In this document: one piece after another, positions 51,465 through 60,357 of the stretch
How the letters are laid out: each line of letters begins with the position of its first letter
Numbering within the stretch: the stretch's first letter is position 1
From: Comamonas testosteroni
GTDB lineage: Bacteria; Pseudomonadota; Gammaproteobacteria; Burkholderiales; Burkholderiaceae_C
DNA length: 64,000 bases
Assembly: GCF_014076415.1 (NCBI RefSeq)
Contig: NZ_CP043568.1
Span: forward strand, 4,960,001-5,024,000
Reading direction: 5' to 3'
Notes under the pieces: model-generated
What the model was told of the DNA's origin: nothing
Databases searched by the model: none
What the model saw: only the letters and a program-made list of their open reading frames with translations
Position numbers and translations under genes: made by a program

Positions 51465-51493
51465 AAAAACCGCAACCCGGGAGGTTGCGGTTT
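51465..51493 (-). terminator. Intrinsic terminator of the degP-like gene
   Basis: An 11-bp perfect stem (51467-51477 / 51483-51493) with a 5-nt loop; on the minus strand it is followed by a T-rich run. It lies 20 nt after the protease gene stop. The adjoining 51360-51460 is strikingly AT-rich and probably holds the promoter of the phosphatase-fusion gene. Confidence 0.9.
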
Positions 51494-51513
51494 CTGCTTA
51501 TTAAGTGCGTCTA

Positions 51514-53055
51514 TCAGCCCAGTCGCACCGGCACAAAGATTTTGTTGCCATCACGCCAGATCAGCACAGCCACGGTCTTGTCCGCTTTGGCGACTGCGGC
51601 CCGCACCTCATCGATATTTCCGGCAGGTGCTCCATTAATGGACAGCAGCACATCTCCCTGGCTGATGCCTGCTGCTGCAGCCGGGCCGCTGGCCTGAGCC
51701 ACCAGCAGGCCGGTGTCCACACCAATCTGCTTTTTCTCCTCTGGCTGCAGGGGGCGCAGCGCCAGTCCCAGCTTGCCCTTGTCTCCATCGGGTGAAGACT
51801 TGGCCACCTTCACCGCCTTATCGCTGGCATCGCCCAGGGTCGCACTCAGAGTCTTGGATTCACCCTTGCGCCAGACTTCCAGCGTTACTTTCTGCCCCGG
51901 CAAGGCCTGGCCGATAAAGGCTGGCAGATCGCCCGAACCAACAACGGGCTTGCCATCCACCTTGCGCACCACATCGCCTGGTTCCAGTCCGGCCTTGGCG
52001 GCAGGGCCATTCTTTTCGACACTGGCCACCAATGCACCTTCGGGCTTATCCAGCTTGAAGGAATCGGCAAAGGCCTGATTGACCTCCTGCACACTCACGC
52101 CCAGCTTGGCATGCTGTGCCTTACCCGTTGCCTGAATCTGCTGTTGCACTCGGGTTGCCAGTTCGATGGGAATCGCAAACGACACCCCTTGATACCCGCC
52201 CGAGCGGGTGTAGATCTGGCTGTTGATACCCACGACCTCGCCCTGTGCGTTGAACAGCGGGCCCCCAGAGTTTCCGGGGTTGATCGCCACATCCGTCTGC
52301 AGAAAAGGCACAAAGGAGTCGTCAGGCAGAGAGCGCCCCTTGGCACTCACCACGCCAGCCGTCACGCTGTTCTCAAAGCCGAAGGGCGAGCCGATCGCCA
52401 GCACCCAGTCGCCCACACGCAGCTGGCTGGTCTGACCCAGCTTGACCGTGGGCAGGCCGCTTGCGTCAATCTTGAGTACCGCCACATCGGTCTTGGGGTC
52501 GGCTCCCAGCACCTTGGCCCTGAACTCGCGACGGTCGTTGAGCTTGACCGTCACCTCCTTGGCGCCATGCACCACATGGGCGTTGGTCAGAATCACGCCA
52601 TCGCTGGACACGATAAAGCCCGAGCCCTGTCCGCGCATGGGTGTATCGGGCTGCTGCGCACGTGGCCCCATGCCCTGACCACCGGGCATGCCTGGAATGC
52701 CGAACTGGCGGAAGAATTCAAAGAAGGGATCGTCGGGGCTGATGCCCGGGCCCTGTTGCTGGCGTTCGCTGGTCTGGTCGCCTTCATCGTCGCTCATGGC
52801 ACGAGAGGACCCCACCACGCTGATATTGACCACGGCCGCGCCGTTGCGCGCCGTGATATCCGCAAAATTGGGAGCATTCACCGTAGGCAGGTTAAGCGCT
52901 GCGGGCTGCGCAGCCGCTGCAGATTGCGTCACCTGCGCCTGGGCAGCGCTGCGGGTTCCCACCAGGCCGGCGCCGGTGGCGCCCAGTGCGCCAATCGCAC
53001 CTGCAGCCACCAGAGCCATCACCAGTCGGCGAGGTGTGGACAGAATTGTGTTCAT
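51514..53055 (-). CDS. degP: DegP/MucD-type periplasmic serine protease (Do family)
   Basis: A 513-residue periplasmic protease-chaperone. A signal peptide (cleaved near SAAQAQ) is followed by a trypsin-like domain with the triad His in LTNAHVVHG, Asp in DPKTDVAVLK and Ser in INPGNSGGPLFN, and two PDZ domains (about 290-385 and 400-510). A Gly/Gln/Met-rich loop (FGIPGMPGGQGMG) is typical of the LA loop. It degrades misfolded envelope proteins. AGGA lies 5 nt before the ATG at 53055; the ATG two codons upstream has no spacing to that site. Confidence 0.94.
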   Translation of the reverse strand: MNTILSTPRRLVMALVAAGAIGALGATGAGLVGTRSAAQAQVTQSAAAAQPAALNLPTVNAPNFADITARNGAAVVNISVVGSSRAMSDDEGDQTSERQQQGPGISPDDPFFEFFRQFGIPGMPGGQGMGPRAQQPDTPMRGQGSGFIVSSDGVILTNAHVVHGAKEVTVKLNDRREFRAKVLGADPKTDVAVLKIDASGLPTVKLGQTSQLRVGDWVLAIGSPFGFENSVTAGVVSAKGRSLPDDSFVPFLQTDVAINPGNSGGPLFNAQGEVVGINSQIYTRSGGYQGVSFAIPIELATRVQQQIQATGKAQHAKLGVSVQEVNQAFADSFKLDKPEGALVASVEKNGPAAKAGLEPGDVVRKVDGKPVVGSGDLPAFIGQALPGQKVTLEVWRKGESKTLSATLGDASDKAVKVAKSSPDGDKGKLGLALRPLQPEEKKQIGVDTGLLVAQASGPAAAAGISQGDVLLSINGAPAGNIDEVRAAVAKADKTVAVLIWRDGNKIFVPVRLG

Positions 53056-53226
53056 GGTCATCCTTTCAAAAAAGCACCGGATCGGTGTCGTTGAAGGGAA
53101 GTTTGAACGTCCACACTTAGGCGAGACTTAGGCGCTTGAGGTATTCACCAATGCACCTGGGCCAGAAGCAGCCTGCATCTGCAGTTCAATGAGTTCAGGC
53201 CATTTTCAATCTGCCACCTGCCTCGC

Positions 53227-53607
53227 TCAGATCAGCTCCAGCACCAACTCTGGCGGGCGACAAAGCTTGGCCCCCTTGGGGGTGACCACAATGGGTCGAT
53301 TGAGCAGCACCGGATGCGCAGCCACGGCCTGAATCAGCTGGACATCGCTGACCGCTGCGTTATCCAGGCCCAGTTCCTTGAACTGAGCTTCCTTGGTACG
53401 CAACAAGTCACGCACCGCAACGCCCAGGTGTGCCACCAGCTCTGCCAACTCTGGCGCCGTCAGCGGCGTGGCGATGTAATCCACGATATTGGGCTCGATG
53501 CCATGCTCGCGCAGCAGCGCCAGCGCGCCGCGCGAATTGCTGCAGCGGTTGTTGTGGAAAATGGTGATGTCAGGGCGATTCACGGGGGTGTCTGTACTTG
53601 TGCTCAT
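53227..53607 (-). CDS. arsC: ArsC-family (glutaredoxin-type) arsenate reductase
   Basis: A 126-residue protein with the ArsC layout: catalytic Cys in FHNNRCSNSRGAL, and the three arsenate-binding Arg residues in LLRTKEAQF, LNRPIVVTP and LCRPPE. It should reduce arsenate with glutathione/glutaredoxin. No arsB, arsR or other ars gene is adjacent, so it may be a stand-alone or a YffB-like relative. The start at 53607 is the family start; the upstream frame is spurious. Confidence 0.87.
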   Translation of the reverse strand: MSTSTDTPVNRPDITIFHNNRCSNSRGALALLREHGIEPNIVDYIATPLTAPELAELVAHLGVAVRDLLRTKEAQFKELGLDNAAVSDVQLIQAVAAHPVLLNRPIVVTPKGAKLCRPPELVLELI

Positions 53608-53812
53608 GGCTGCAGTGTAGCCATGCCAGCCACCAATGGCCCCATGCAGGTCCATGCCTGCGTGGTCTGCGGCCAGGCCCGCCGACACACTGAGAAGGTA
53701 CTTTCAGACCACGCTGAGCCCTGAGCTTGGGCACACAGCGCGGCCTAGTGGCTGCACTCTTCACGTCGCGCGCACCAGATGCCCTTCAACAGCGCAGCAG
53801 ACCTGATCTGCC

Positions 53813-55315
53813 TCAGGCACCGGTCAATACATCTCCCACGCACAGGTACTTGATTTCCACATAGTCATCAATCCCGTGATGCGATCCTTCACGGCCCAGG
53901 CCCGACTGCTTGACGCCACCGAAAGGCACATGTTCGGTTGCCAAAATACCGACATTCACGCCCACCATGCCGAACTCCAGCTCTTCACCCACACGGAAGA
54001 TGCGGCCCACATCACGGGTGTAGACATAGCTTGCCAGGCCAAACTCGGTCACATTGGCAGCGGCAATGACTTCCCGCTCGGTATGAAAGCGCAACACCGG
54101 AGCCAGCGGCCCAAAGGTTTCCTCACGCGCACAGACCATGCCGGCCGTGACATCGGCAAGAACCGTTGGCTCAAAGAACTGACCGCTGCCCAGATTGCTC
54201 AGGCGGTTACCGCCCGCCACCACGCGCGCACCGCCTGCCAATGCATCGTCAATGTGGCGCTGCACCTTCACCAGAGCAGCTTCTTCAATCAGCGGCCCCT
54301 GCACCACGCCATCCTCAAAACCATTACCCACACGGGCCTGACGGACGCGCTGCGCAAATTTTTCGACAAACGCCTCATACACACCGTCCTGCACATAAAA
54401 ACGGTTGGTGCAGACACAGGTCTGTCCAGAGTTGCGAAACTTGCTGGCAAACGCACCTTCCACAGCGGAATCCAGATCTGCATCGTCAAAAACGATGAAG
54501 GGTGCATTGCCACCCAGCTCCAACGACAGCTTCTTGACCGTGGGTGCGCACTGGGCCATGAGAATACGACCCACTTCCGTGGAGCCAGTAAAGCTCAGAT
54601 GACGCACGATGTCGCTCGCACAAAGCAGGCGGCCAATGGCAATGGAGTTGTTGCTGTCGGCACACAGCACGTTGATCACACCTGCCGGAATACCAGCGCG
54701 CACGGCCAGCTCGGCCGCTGCCAGTGCAGTCAATGGTGTCAGCTCTGCCGGCTTGACCACCACGGTGCAGCCCGCAGCGAGCGCCGGAGCGACCTTGCGG
54801 GTAATCATGGCCAGAGGAAAGTTCCAGGGCGTGATCGCGGCGCACACGCCAATAGCCTGGCGCAACACCAGCAAACGGCGGTTGTTGTCAAAGGTGGGCA
54901 GCGTCTCGCCGTTGATGCGCTTGGCTTCTTCCGCAAACCACTCCACAAAACTGGCGGCATAGGTCACTTCACCGCGAGCCTCAGCCAAGGGCTTGCCTTG
55001 CTCCGCCGTCATGATGCGGGCCAGATCATCCGCGTTTTGCTGGAGCAGATCGAACCAGCGGCGTAGCAGCTGGCTGCGCTCCTTGGCGGTCTTGCGACGC
55101 CATTCCAAGCCTGCTGCTTCGGCTGCATCAATAGCCTGCCGGGCCTGCTCTACTGTCAGGTTCGCTACATCAAGCAGATGCTCGCCCGTAGCGGGGTCAT
55201 ACACAGCAAAGCGTGAAGGGGCGGACAGCCACTGCCCGTTCACCAGTGCATCGGCACGCAGCAAAGAGGGATCTTTAAGCGCCAGCAGAGGGCGTGAAAC
55301 ATTGTTTTGAGTCAT
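53813..55315 (-). CDS. gabD: NAD(P)-dependent succinate-semialdehyde dehydrogenase-like protein
   Basis: A 500-residue aldehyde dehydrogenase. The NAD-binding region shows ITPWNFPLAMITRKVAPALA and FTGSTEVGR; the catalytic Glu lies in LELGGNAPFIVF and the nucleophile Cys in NSGQTCVCTNRF. Overall it resembles GabD, which oxidises succinate semialdehyde to succinate; other semialdehydes are possible. The start at 55315 has no clear ribosome site. It is the last gene of a minus-strand set with a UroD-family protein, a Bug receptor and a MetC-like lyase, so its aldehyde substrate may come from that route. Confidence 0.87.
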   Translation of the reverse strand: MTQNNVSRPLLALKDPSLLRADALVNGQWLSAPSRFAVYDPATGEHLLDVANLTVEQARQAIDAAEAAGLEWRRKTAKERSQLLRRWFDLLQQNADDLARIMTAEQGKPLAEARGEVTYAASFVEWFAEEAKRINGETLPTFDNNRRLLVLRQAIGVCAAITPWNFPLAMITRKVAPALAAGCTVVVKPAELTPLTALAAAELAVRAGIPAGVINVLCADSNNSIAIGRLLCASDIVRHLSFTGSTEVGRILMAQCAPTVKKLSLELGGNAPFIVFDDADLDSAVEGAFASKFRNSGQTCVCTNRFYVQDGVYEAFVEKFAQRVRQARVGNGFEDGVVQGPLIEEAALVKVQRHIDDALAGGARVVAGGNRLSNLGSGQFFEPTVLADVTAGMVCAREETFGPLAPVLRFHTEREVIAAANVTEFGLASYVYTRDVGRIFRVGEELEFGMVGVNVGILATEHVPFGGVKQSGLGREGSHHGIDDYVEIKYLCVGDVLTGA

Positions 55316-55473
55316 TTTTATATGATCAGTTCTGCGGAAAGAATGCCGCTGACGCGACAAAGAGTACAGGCGCAAAGTGATGCTGCAAGCAACAGCGGCC
55401 ATCACGGTAGCCAGGCACCGCCCGACATTGCCAGCGCGCACGTTTGCCCGCTCGCGCTGCCAACTGCCGGACA

Positions 55474-56409
55474 TCAGGCCTGCCCACTGGTGTAGTCGCG
55501 CAGGAAATGCAGATTGCGCTGCGAGGTGAACGACGGGATGGTGCAGCCAGGAGCCAGAATGAAGTTCTGACTGCCCACCTGCTGCAGGCAGTCATCGATT
55601 TCTGCAGCGATTTCGGGCAGTGTGCGCTCCTGAATGCGCGTTTCGTCGATACCGCCCATCAGACACTTGTCGGTCATGGCACGCAACTGGGACAGGCTGG
55701 GGTTGGTGGGCAGACGATCCGAAACACTGAGCACTTCAAAGGGGTAGCCGCCAATGCGCTCCATCTCCAGCGCACTTCCATGCACGTGCAGCACGCGTGC
55801 CATGCCTTCGGCGGCCTTCAGCACGGCAACCGTAAAAGGCTTCTGGAATTGTTCATGCTGCTCCTCGGTGGCCCCGCGTGCCATATGAGCAGGCATGGCT
55901 CCGTTGATAGACAGGAACATGCCCTCAATACCCAGTGCCTTGACGGCAGCCATGTACTCGCACATCACCTCGGTCACGACTTCCAGCGCAGCCAGCGCCT
56001 CGCCGCGATGGGCATACATGCGAGGGCCTTGAGAAAAGCCGATATTGCGCACGATCTGCTGGAAAGGCTCGAAACCGGTCTCGAGCAGCGGTGTCTCCGG
56101 GCAGGCATCCTGAATGCGCTGCAGACATTCGAGCTGGGCCACAAAGCCCGGGTCCTTGAGCGAGATGCGCGTGTAGGCACGCAGGCTCTCGGCGCTGTCC
56201 AGAGTCTGCACACCCGCCGGCACGGGGTAGCGATAGTCATTCATGACCTTGAGCACATCCCATTGGTACTCGCGCAGAAACTCAATATGCAGGTCGGCGG
56301 ACTTGCTGCCGCTGAGGTGGTCGGAGAGAAAGTGCACCCATGCCGTGACAGGTGCTCGATCGACAGGCTGGCCTTTAACTGCAGCAAGAAAGCGTTGACG
56401 TTTATTCAT
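55474..56409 (-). CDS. Uroporphyrinogen decarboxylase-superfamily protein (methyltransferase-like)
   Basis: A 311-residue TIM-barrel protein of the UroD/MtaA superfamily. The substrate-binding features of true UroD are not evident. Candidate zinc ligands of the MtaA-type methyltransferase branch are present: LHVHGSALEMERIGG and the C-terminal LAPGCTIPSFTSQRNL. A corrinoid- or thiol-methyltransferase role is therefore more likely than haem synthesis. It lies between the aldehyde dehydrogenase and Bug receptor genes, in a set divergent from an Lrp-type regulator. Confidence 0.78.
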   Translation of the reverse strand: MNKRQRFLAAVKGQPVDRAPVTAWVHFLSDHLSGSKSADLHIEFLREYQWDVLKVMNDYRYPVPAGVQTLDSAESLRAYTRISLKDPGFVAQLECLQRIQDACPETPLLETGFEPFQQIVRNIGFSQGPRMYAHRGEALAALEVVTEVMCEYMAAVKALGIEGMFLSINGAMPAHMARGATEEQHEQFQKPFTVAVLKAAEGMARVLHVHGSALEMERIGGYPFEVLSVSDRLPTNPSLSQLRAMTDKCLMGGIDETRIQERTLPEIAAEIDDCLQQVGSQNFILAPGCTIPSFTSQRNLHFLRDYTSGQA

Positions 56410-56484
56410 GTTCCGGGGAAATCTCAAAAAGGGAAAGCAGGCAGCGTGGAGCTGAAAAAAGCGTTCTGAACCATGCGCCCGCGT

Positions 56485-57480
56485 TTACTGGGGTTGCACA
56501 TTCGCACCGCGCAGCAGCTCACCCACCGTGGCCATGCTGTCTTGCAGACGCTTTTGGTAGGCCGCTGGCGATGCGCTGGGTGCCGGGAACATGGCCTGGC
56601 CTTCCACCGCAGTACGAAACTCAGGGTCAGCCACAACCTTGCTGATCTCGGCATACAGCTTGTCCAGGATGGGCTGGGGTGTACCACCGGGCGCTGCCAC
56701 ACCAATGCGGGTCACAAAACGGTAAGAAGGAAAGCCTGCTTCGGTCGTCGTGGGCACTGCGGGCAGCATGGGAAGGCGCTGGGCCGATGTCACCGCCAGT
56801 GCCTTGAGCTTGCCGGCCTGAATATGAGGCAGCGGTGTCTGGGGCAGATCGAACATGACCTGTATGCGCCCCGCCAGCAAATCCAGGATCGCCTGCGATG
56901 CACCCTTGTACTGCACGTGATTGAGTTGCACCCCGGTCTGGCCCGAGAAGTTCTCACCTGCCAGATGCAGGGTATTGCCCAGCCCGGCCGAGCCGAAGTT
57001 CACCTCTGCTGGATGAGCCTTGGCATAGTCCACGAACTCTTTCAGGGTGGACGCCGGGAACGACTTGGGCACGGAGATCACCAACGGCGACTCCACCAGG
57101 TTGGTAATGCCGGAAAAGTCCTTGACCGGGTCAAAAGGCAGCTTCTTGTTGAGAGCCTGCAGCGAGGCATGGGTCAGCTCACCAATCAGGTAGATGGTGT
57201 AGCCATCTGGCTTGGCCTTGGACACATGCTCGGCAGCAATGATGGTGTTGCCACCGGGACGGTTATCCACAATGAAGCTGTGCTTCATGTTGTCACCCAT
57301 CTTGCGTACCAGCAGTCGTGCGACAAAGTCGGACGAGCCACCGGCAGCGTAAGGAACCACGATGCGAATCGGCGTATTGCCGGCGGGGTAGCTCCCTGCC
57401 TGGGCCTGCGACAAAGCCGGGGCTCCAGCCAGCAAAGCGGCTGCACCCCATGCAAAGCTGCGACGTGTAATCGAGGACAT
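56485..57480 (-). CDS. Bug-family (TctC-type) periplasmic solute-binding receptor
   Basis: A 331-residue periplasmic receptor with a twin-arginine-like start (ITRRSFAWGAAALLAG), cleaved near ALSQAQA, and the family motifs IVVPYAAGGSSDFVARLL and VDNRPGGNTIIAAEHVSKA. AAGGAG precedes the ATG at 57480. It sits between the MetC-like and UroD-like genes, so it may bind the substrate of that pathway. No TctA/TctB genes are near. Confidence 0.92.
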   Translation of the reverse strand: MSSITRRSFAWGAAALLAGAPALSQAQAGSYPAGNTPIRIVVPYAAGGSSDFVARLLVRKMGDNMKHSFIVDNRPGGNTIIAAEHVSKAKPDGYTIYLIGELTHASLQALNKKLPFDPVKDFSGITNLVESPLVISVPKSFPASTLKEFVDYAKAHPAEVNFGSAGLGNTLHLAGENFSGQTGVQLNHVQYKGASQAILDLLAGRIQVMFDLPQTPLPHIQAGKLKALAVTSAQRLPMLPAVPTTTEAGFPSYRFVTRIGVAAPGGTPQPILDKLYAEISKVVADPEFRTAVEGQAMFPAPSASPAAYQKRLQDSMATVGELLRGANVQPQ

Positions 57481-57537
57481 GCTTGTCTCCTTGGAGTTCG
57501 TTAAAAATTATTCAAGGGTCATTCGAGCAGTCGGCGT

Positions 57538-58758
57538 TTATCCAACTGCAACTAAAGCCCGCTCTGTATCTGGAATCAGCCGTTCGGCTGCCTCCAGCGC
57601 CTGACACAGATCAGCGGCCAGATCACCGGCATCCTCCAGCCCTGCATGGATGCGCACCAGCGGCCCCTTCAGATCCCAAGTCTGGGTATTGCGCCTTGGT
57701 GCGTCCATGGGTAGCACCAGGCTTTCATAACCGCCCCAGGACAAACCAATACCAAACAGCTGCAAGCTGTCGATGAAGGTCGCCAGGGCCTGGCGTTCCA
57801 TAGGGCGCAATGCAATCGAAAAGAGTCCGCTGGCACCGGTGAAGTCACGCTTCCACAAGGCATGGCCTGGGTCCTGCGGTAGCGCAGGGTGCATGACACG
57901 CTGCACCATCGGATGCTGCTGCAGCATCTGCGCCAGGTGCAGCCCTGTGGCCCAGTGATGCTGCATGCGCAATGGCAGCGTACGCATGCCACGCAGAGCC
58001 AGGAAAATGTCGTCCGGCCCAATGGTCTGACCAAAGTCCTGCACGCCCTTTTGCAGCAGCGGCCAGGCCCGCTCGTTGGCAGTAGCCACACCAAGAATGG
58101 CATCCGAATGGCCCACGATGTACTTGGTTCCTGCCTGCACCGAGACATCCACACCATGCTCGAAAGGCTTGAAGAACAACGGTGTGGCCCAGGTGTTGTC
58201 CATCACCACATAGGCACCCACGGCATGAGCCTGCGCGGCAATGGCCGGAATGTCCTGCATCTCGAAAGTGCCCGAGCCTGGAGCCTCCACAAACACAACA
58301 CGTGTGCTCTTGCGCATCTGTGTGGCAATGCCCGCACCGATGCAGGGATCGTAGAACTCGGCTTCGATTCCAAAACGTGCCAGCACGCGCTCGCTGAAGG
58401 CGCGGGTCGGGCCGTACACGCTGTCGGGCAGCAATACATGATCCCCTGTACTGACCAGCGCCAGAATGGCGTGCGTGCAGGCGGCCAGACCGGAGGGCAG
58501 GACGATGGAGCGAAAGCCCCCCTCAGCTTCGGCCATCGCTTCTTCCAGTGCACCCGTGGTCGGCGTCCCAAACCGCCCATAGGAGGCATAGGGGTTGTCA
58601 GGCCGCTTGCGACTCTCCCACTGCGCAAGGCTTGTCGAGATGATGGTGGAGCCTCGGTAAATCGGCGTATTCACCATCCCATGGTGAAGCTCTGGCCGGC
58701 GTGCGGCATGCGCCAAGAGAGTGGAGGCCTGGTGTGCAGTGGACATGTAGGAGGGCAT
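57538..58758 (-). CDS. metC: Cystathionine beta-lyase-like PLP enzyme
   Basis: A 406-residue Cys/Met-metabolism PLP enzyme. The PLP-binding Lys lies in QAGTKYIVGHSDAI, with the phosphate-binding SGLAACTHAILALV and the Asp in VVMDNTWATPLFF. MetC-type lyases cleave cystathionine or other thioether amino acids to a thiol, pyruvate and ammonia. It heads a minus-strand gene set and is divergent from an Lrp/AsnC regulator. The start is placed at the ATG at 58758; another ATG lies four codons later, and neither has a good ribosome site. Confidence 0.86.
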   Translation of the reverse strand: MPSYMSTAHQASTLLAHAARRPELHHGMVNTPIYRGSTIISTSLAQWESRKRPDNPYASYGRFGTPTTGALEEAMAEAEGGFRSIVLPSGLAACTHAILALVSTGDHVLLPDSVYGPTRAFSERVLARFGIEAEFYDPCIGAGIATQMRKSTRVVFVEAPGSGTFEMQDIPAIAAQAHAVGAYVVMDNTWATPLFFKPFEHGVDVSVQAGTKYIVGHSDAILGVATANERAWPLLQKGVQDFGQTIGPDDIFLALRGMRTLPLRMQHHWATGLHLAQMLQQHPMVQRVMHPALPQDPGHALWKRDFTGASGLFSIALRPMERQALATFIDSLQLFGIGLSWGGYESLVLPMDAPRRNTQTWDLKGPLVRIHAGLEDAGDLAADLCQALEAAERLIPDTERALVAVG

Positions 58759-58885
58759 CAATTAAGTCTTGTAATGCCTCCAGTCTAGGAACTACCCGCT
58801 AGAAAAGGGATTTAATTCTCAGACTGCTATTTTAAATTCATGCAAAATATTTCTAATAATATTTATTCTTTGAGAAAAATTTTTC
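58759..58885. promoter_or_regulatory. Divergent AT-rich promoter region between metC-like and Lrp-type genes
   Basis: A 127-bp spacer with a strongly AT-rich half next to the Lrp-type gene. Both promoters must lie here. Lrp-family regulators usually bind such spacers and control themselves and their divergent neighbour; no precise site is called. Confidence 0.6.
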
Positions 58886-59359
58886 ATGGACCGCATAGAC
58901 ATAAAAATCCTATCCTTGCTTCAAGAGGACTCCAGCCTCTCCTTGCAGCAACTGAGCGAAGCTGTTCACCTCTCCTCCACACCGTGCTGGCGGCGGCTGC
59001 AGCGACTTGAGCAAGAGGGCTATATCCAAAAGCGCGTGGCCCTGCTATCGCCACAAAAGCTCAATCTAGGGGTCACGGTCTTTGTCTCCATTCGCACCAC
59101 CCAGCACAACGATCAATGGATGCACAAGCTCACGCGAGTGATTGACGACATTCCCGAAATCGTGGAGTTCTATCGCATGAGCGGCGACATCGACTACCTG
59201 CTGCGAGTGGTCGTGCCCGATGTCCAGAGTTATGACGCCGTGTACAAACGCCTGGTCAAAGGCATAGAACTCTCAGGTGTGTCATCGAGCTTTGCCATGG
59301 AGCAAATCAAGTGGACTACCGCCCTGCCGCTGGACTACATTCCGATGTCCAAATCCTGA
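58886..59359 (+). CDS. Lrp/AsnC-family transcriptional regulator
   Basis: A 157-residue regulator with an N-terminal helix-turn-helix (LQQLSEAVHLSSTPCWRRLQRLEQEGYI shown here by its two helices, about residues 20-45) and a C-terminal RAM ligand-binding domain (VEFYRMSGDIDYLLRVVVPD). It probably senses an amino acid and regulates the divergent metC-like gene set. It is followed by about 50 nt and the convergent plsC gene. Confidence 0.92.
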   Translation: MDRIDIKILSLLQEDSSLSLQQLSEAVHLSSTPCWRRLQRLEQEGYIQKRVALLSPQKLNLGVTVFVSIRTTQHNDQWMHKLTRVIDDIPEIVEFYRMSGDIDYLLRVVVPDVQSYDAVYKRLVKGIELSGVSSSFAMEQIKWTTALPLDYIPMSKS

Positions 59360-59408
59360 AGACAGCATGGCCTGCAAAGAGCTTCTGCTCCAGGCAGACT
59401 TGCAGCCT

Positions 59409-60170
59409 TCATGCGCTGCGCAGGCGGTCCACCTCGGTGTGCAAGTCCTTGGCCCAGGCGCGGCGGTCGCGCCCTTGTGCGCTCTGCGCCTCGCCATAGT
59501 GCACCACGGCAATCAGCTGGTCCGAGCAAAGCACGCGCCAGATGGAGCCCAGCAGGGTCTCATCGCCCACATAGGTGGCGGCATAGCTGGTGCCGCCTGT
59601 CTTGCCGTCGACAAAGCGCAGCCCCACGGGCTGCACCGGCGCATCGCATTGCACGGCGGCTTCGAGCAGATTGGAGTGAAACGAGAGCAGGCTGCGTCCA
59701 TCGCCCGTCGTCCCTTCTGGAAAGACGGCAAGGATTTCGCCGCGCTTGAAGGCCTCTGCCATGGCTCCCACCATGCGCACCGCATCGCGGCGCGAGCTGC
59801 GCTGGATGTAGAGCGTGCCCGCAGCCGTCGCCAGCGTGCCGATGATGGGCCAGCCCTTGACGTCGGACTTGGAGATAAAGCGGCAATGGCGCGCCGCGTG
59901 CAGCAGCGGAATATCGAGCCAGGAGATATGGTTGCTGACCATGAGTACCGGCCCTTTGGCCGGTGGCTGCCCCTTGATCTCCAGCTGAACACCAGCGCGC
60001 AGCAGCAAGGTTGCAGCCCATGCCTGCACATGCTCGTGCTGCTGCAGATAGTGCAGCTGTGGAAAGCGAAACGCCACGATCCAGGCGCCCTTGGCCACAT
60101 GGGCCAGCAGACGCAGTCCGCGCCATACCGCACGCGAGCCGGTTTTGATTTTTTGCAAGCCGTTTGCCAT
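59409..60170 (-). CDS. plsC: 1-acyl-sn-glycerol-3-phosphate acyltransferase
   Basis: A 253-residue membrane-associated acyltransferase with the HX4D motif in SNHISWLDIPLLH, the FPEGTTGDG motif and VQPVGLRF. It makes phosphatidic acid from lysophosphatidic acid. The start at 60170 gives a basic N-terminus followed by a hydrophobic helix; the longer frame is spurious. It follows the pyrimidine operon on the same strand with a palindromic repeat between. Confidence 0.9.
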   Translation of the reverse strand: MANGLQKIKTGSRAVWRGLRLLAHVAKGAWIVAFRFPQLHYLQQHEHVQAWAATLLLRAGVQLEIKGQPPAKGPVLMVSNHISWLDIPLLHAARHCRFISKSDVKGWPIIGTLATAAGTLYIQRSSRRDAVRMVGAMAEAFKRGEILAVFPEGTTGDGRSLLSFHSNLLEAAVQCDAPVQPVGLRFVDGKTGGTSYAATYVGDETLLGSIWRVLCSDQLIAVVHYGEAQSAQGRDRRAWAKDLHTEVDRLRSA

Positions 60171-60267
60171 GATTTTCAAACAGTGTAGCGGCTCGTTGTG
60201 ACTCAGTTGCTGCAACTTGAAACCGGCAAGCGCCTAAGACCGGCACAATGCAAAGTCAGAGGCACCG

Positions 60268-60354
60268 AGGAAGCGCCGCCGCGCACCGAAGGTGTCGTCC
60301 CCCTCCCGATGAAACGCATCGAGAGAGGGGGAAGCGGCAAAGCCGCTCAGGGGG
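60268..60354 (-). repeat. Dispersed palindromic gene-end repeat, copy B
   Basis: On the minus strand it begins CCCCCTGAGC, 3 nt after the pyrX stop codon, with an AGCGGC-TTT-GCCGCT hairpin, a long CCCCCTCTCTCGATG...GGGAGGGGG arm and the GACGAC...GCGGCGGC tail. It matches copies at 1948 and 61747. Confidence 0.9.
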
Positions 60355-60357
60355 AGC

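Noticed and set aside
53570..53764. Extended N-terminus and overlapping frame upstream of arsC
   Set aside because: The family start is at 53607; the upstream residues have no similarity to ArsC and no ribosome site.
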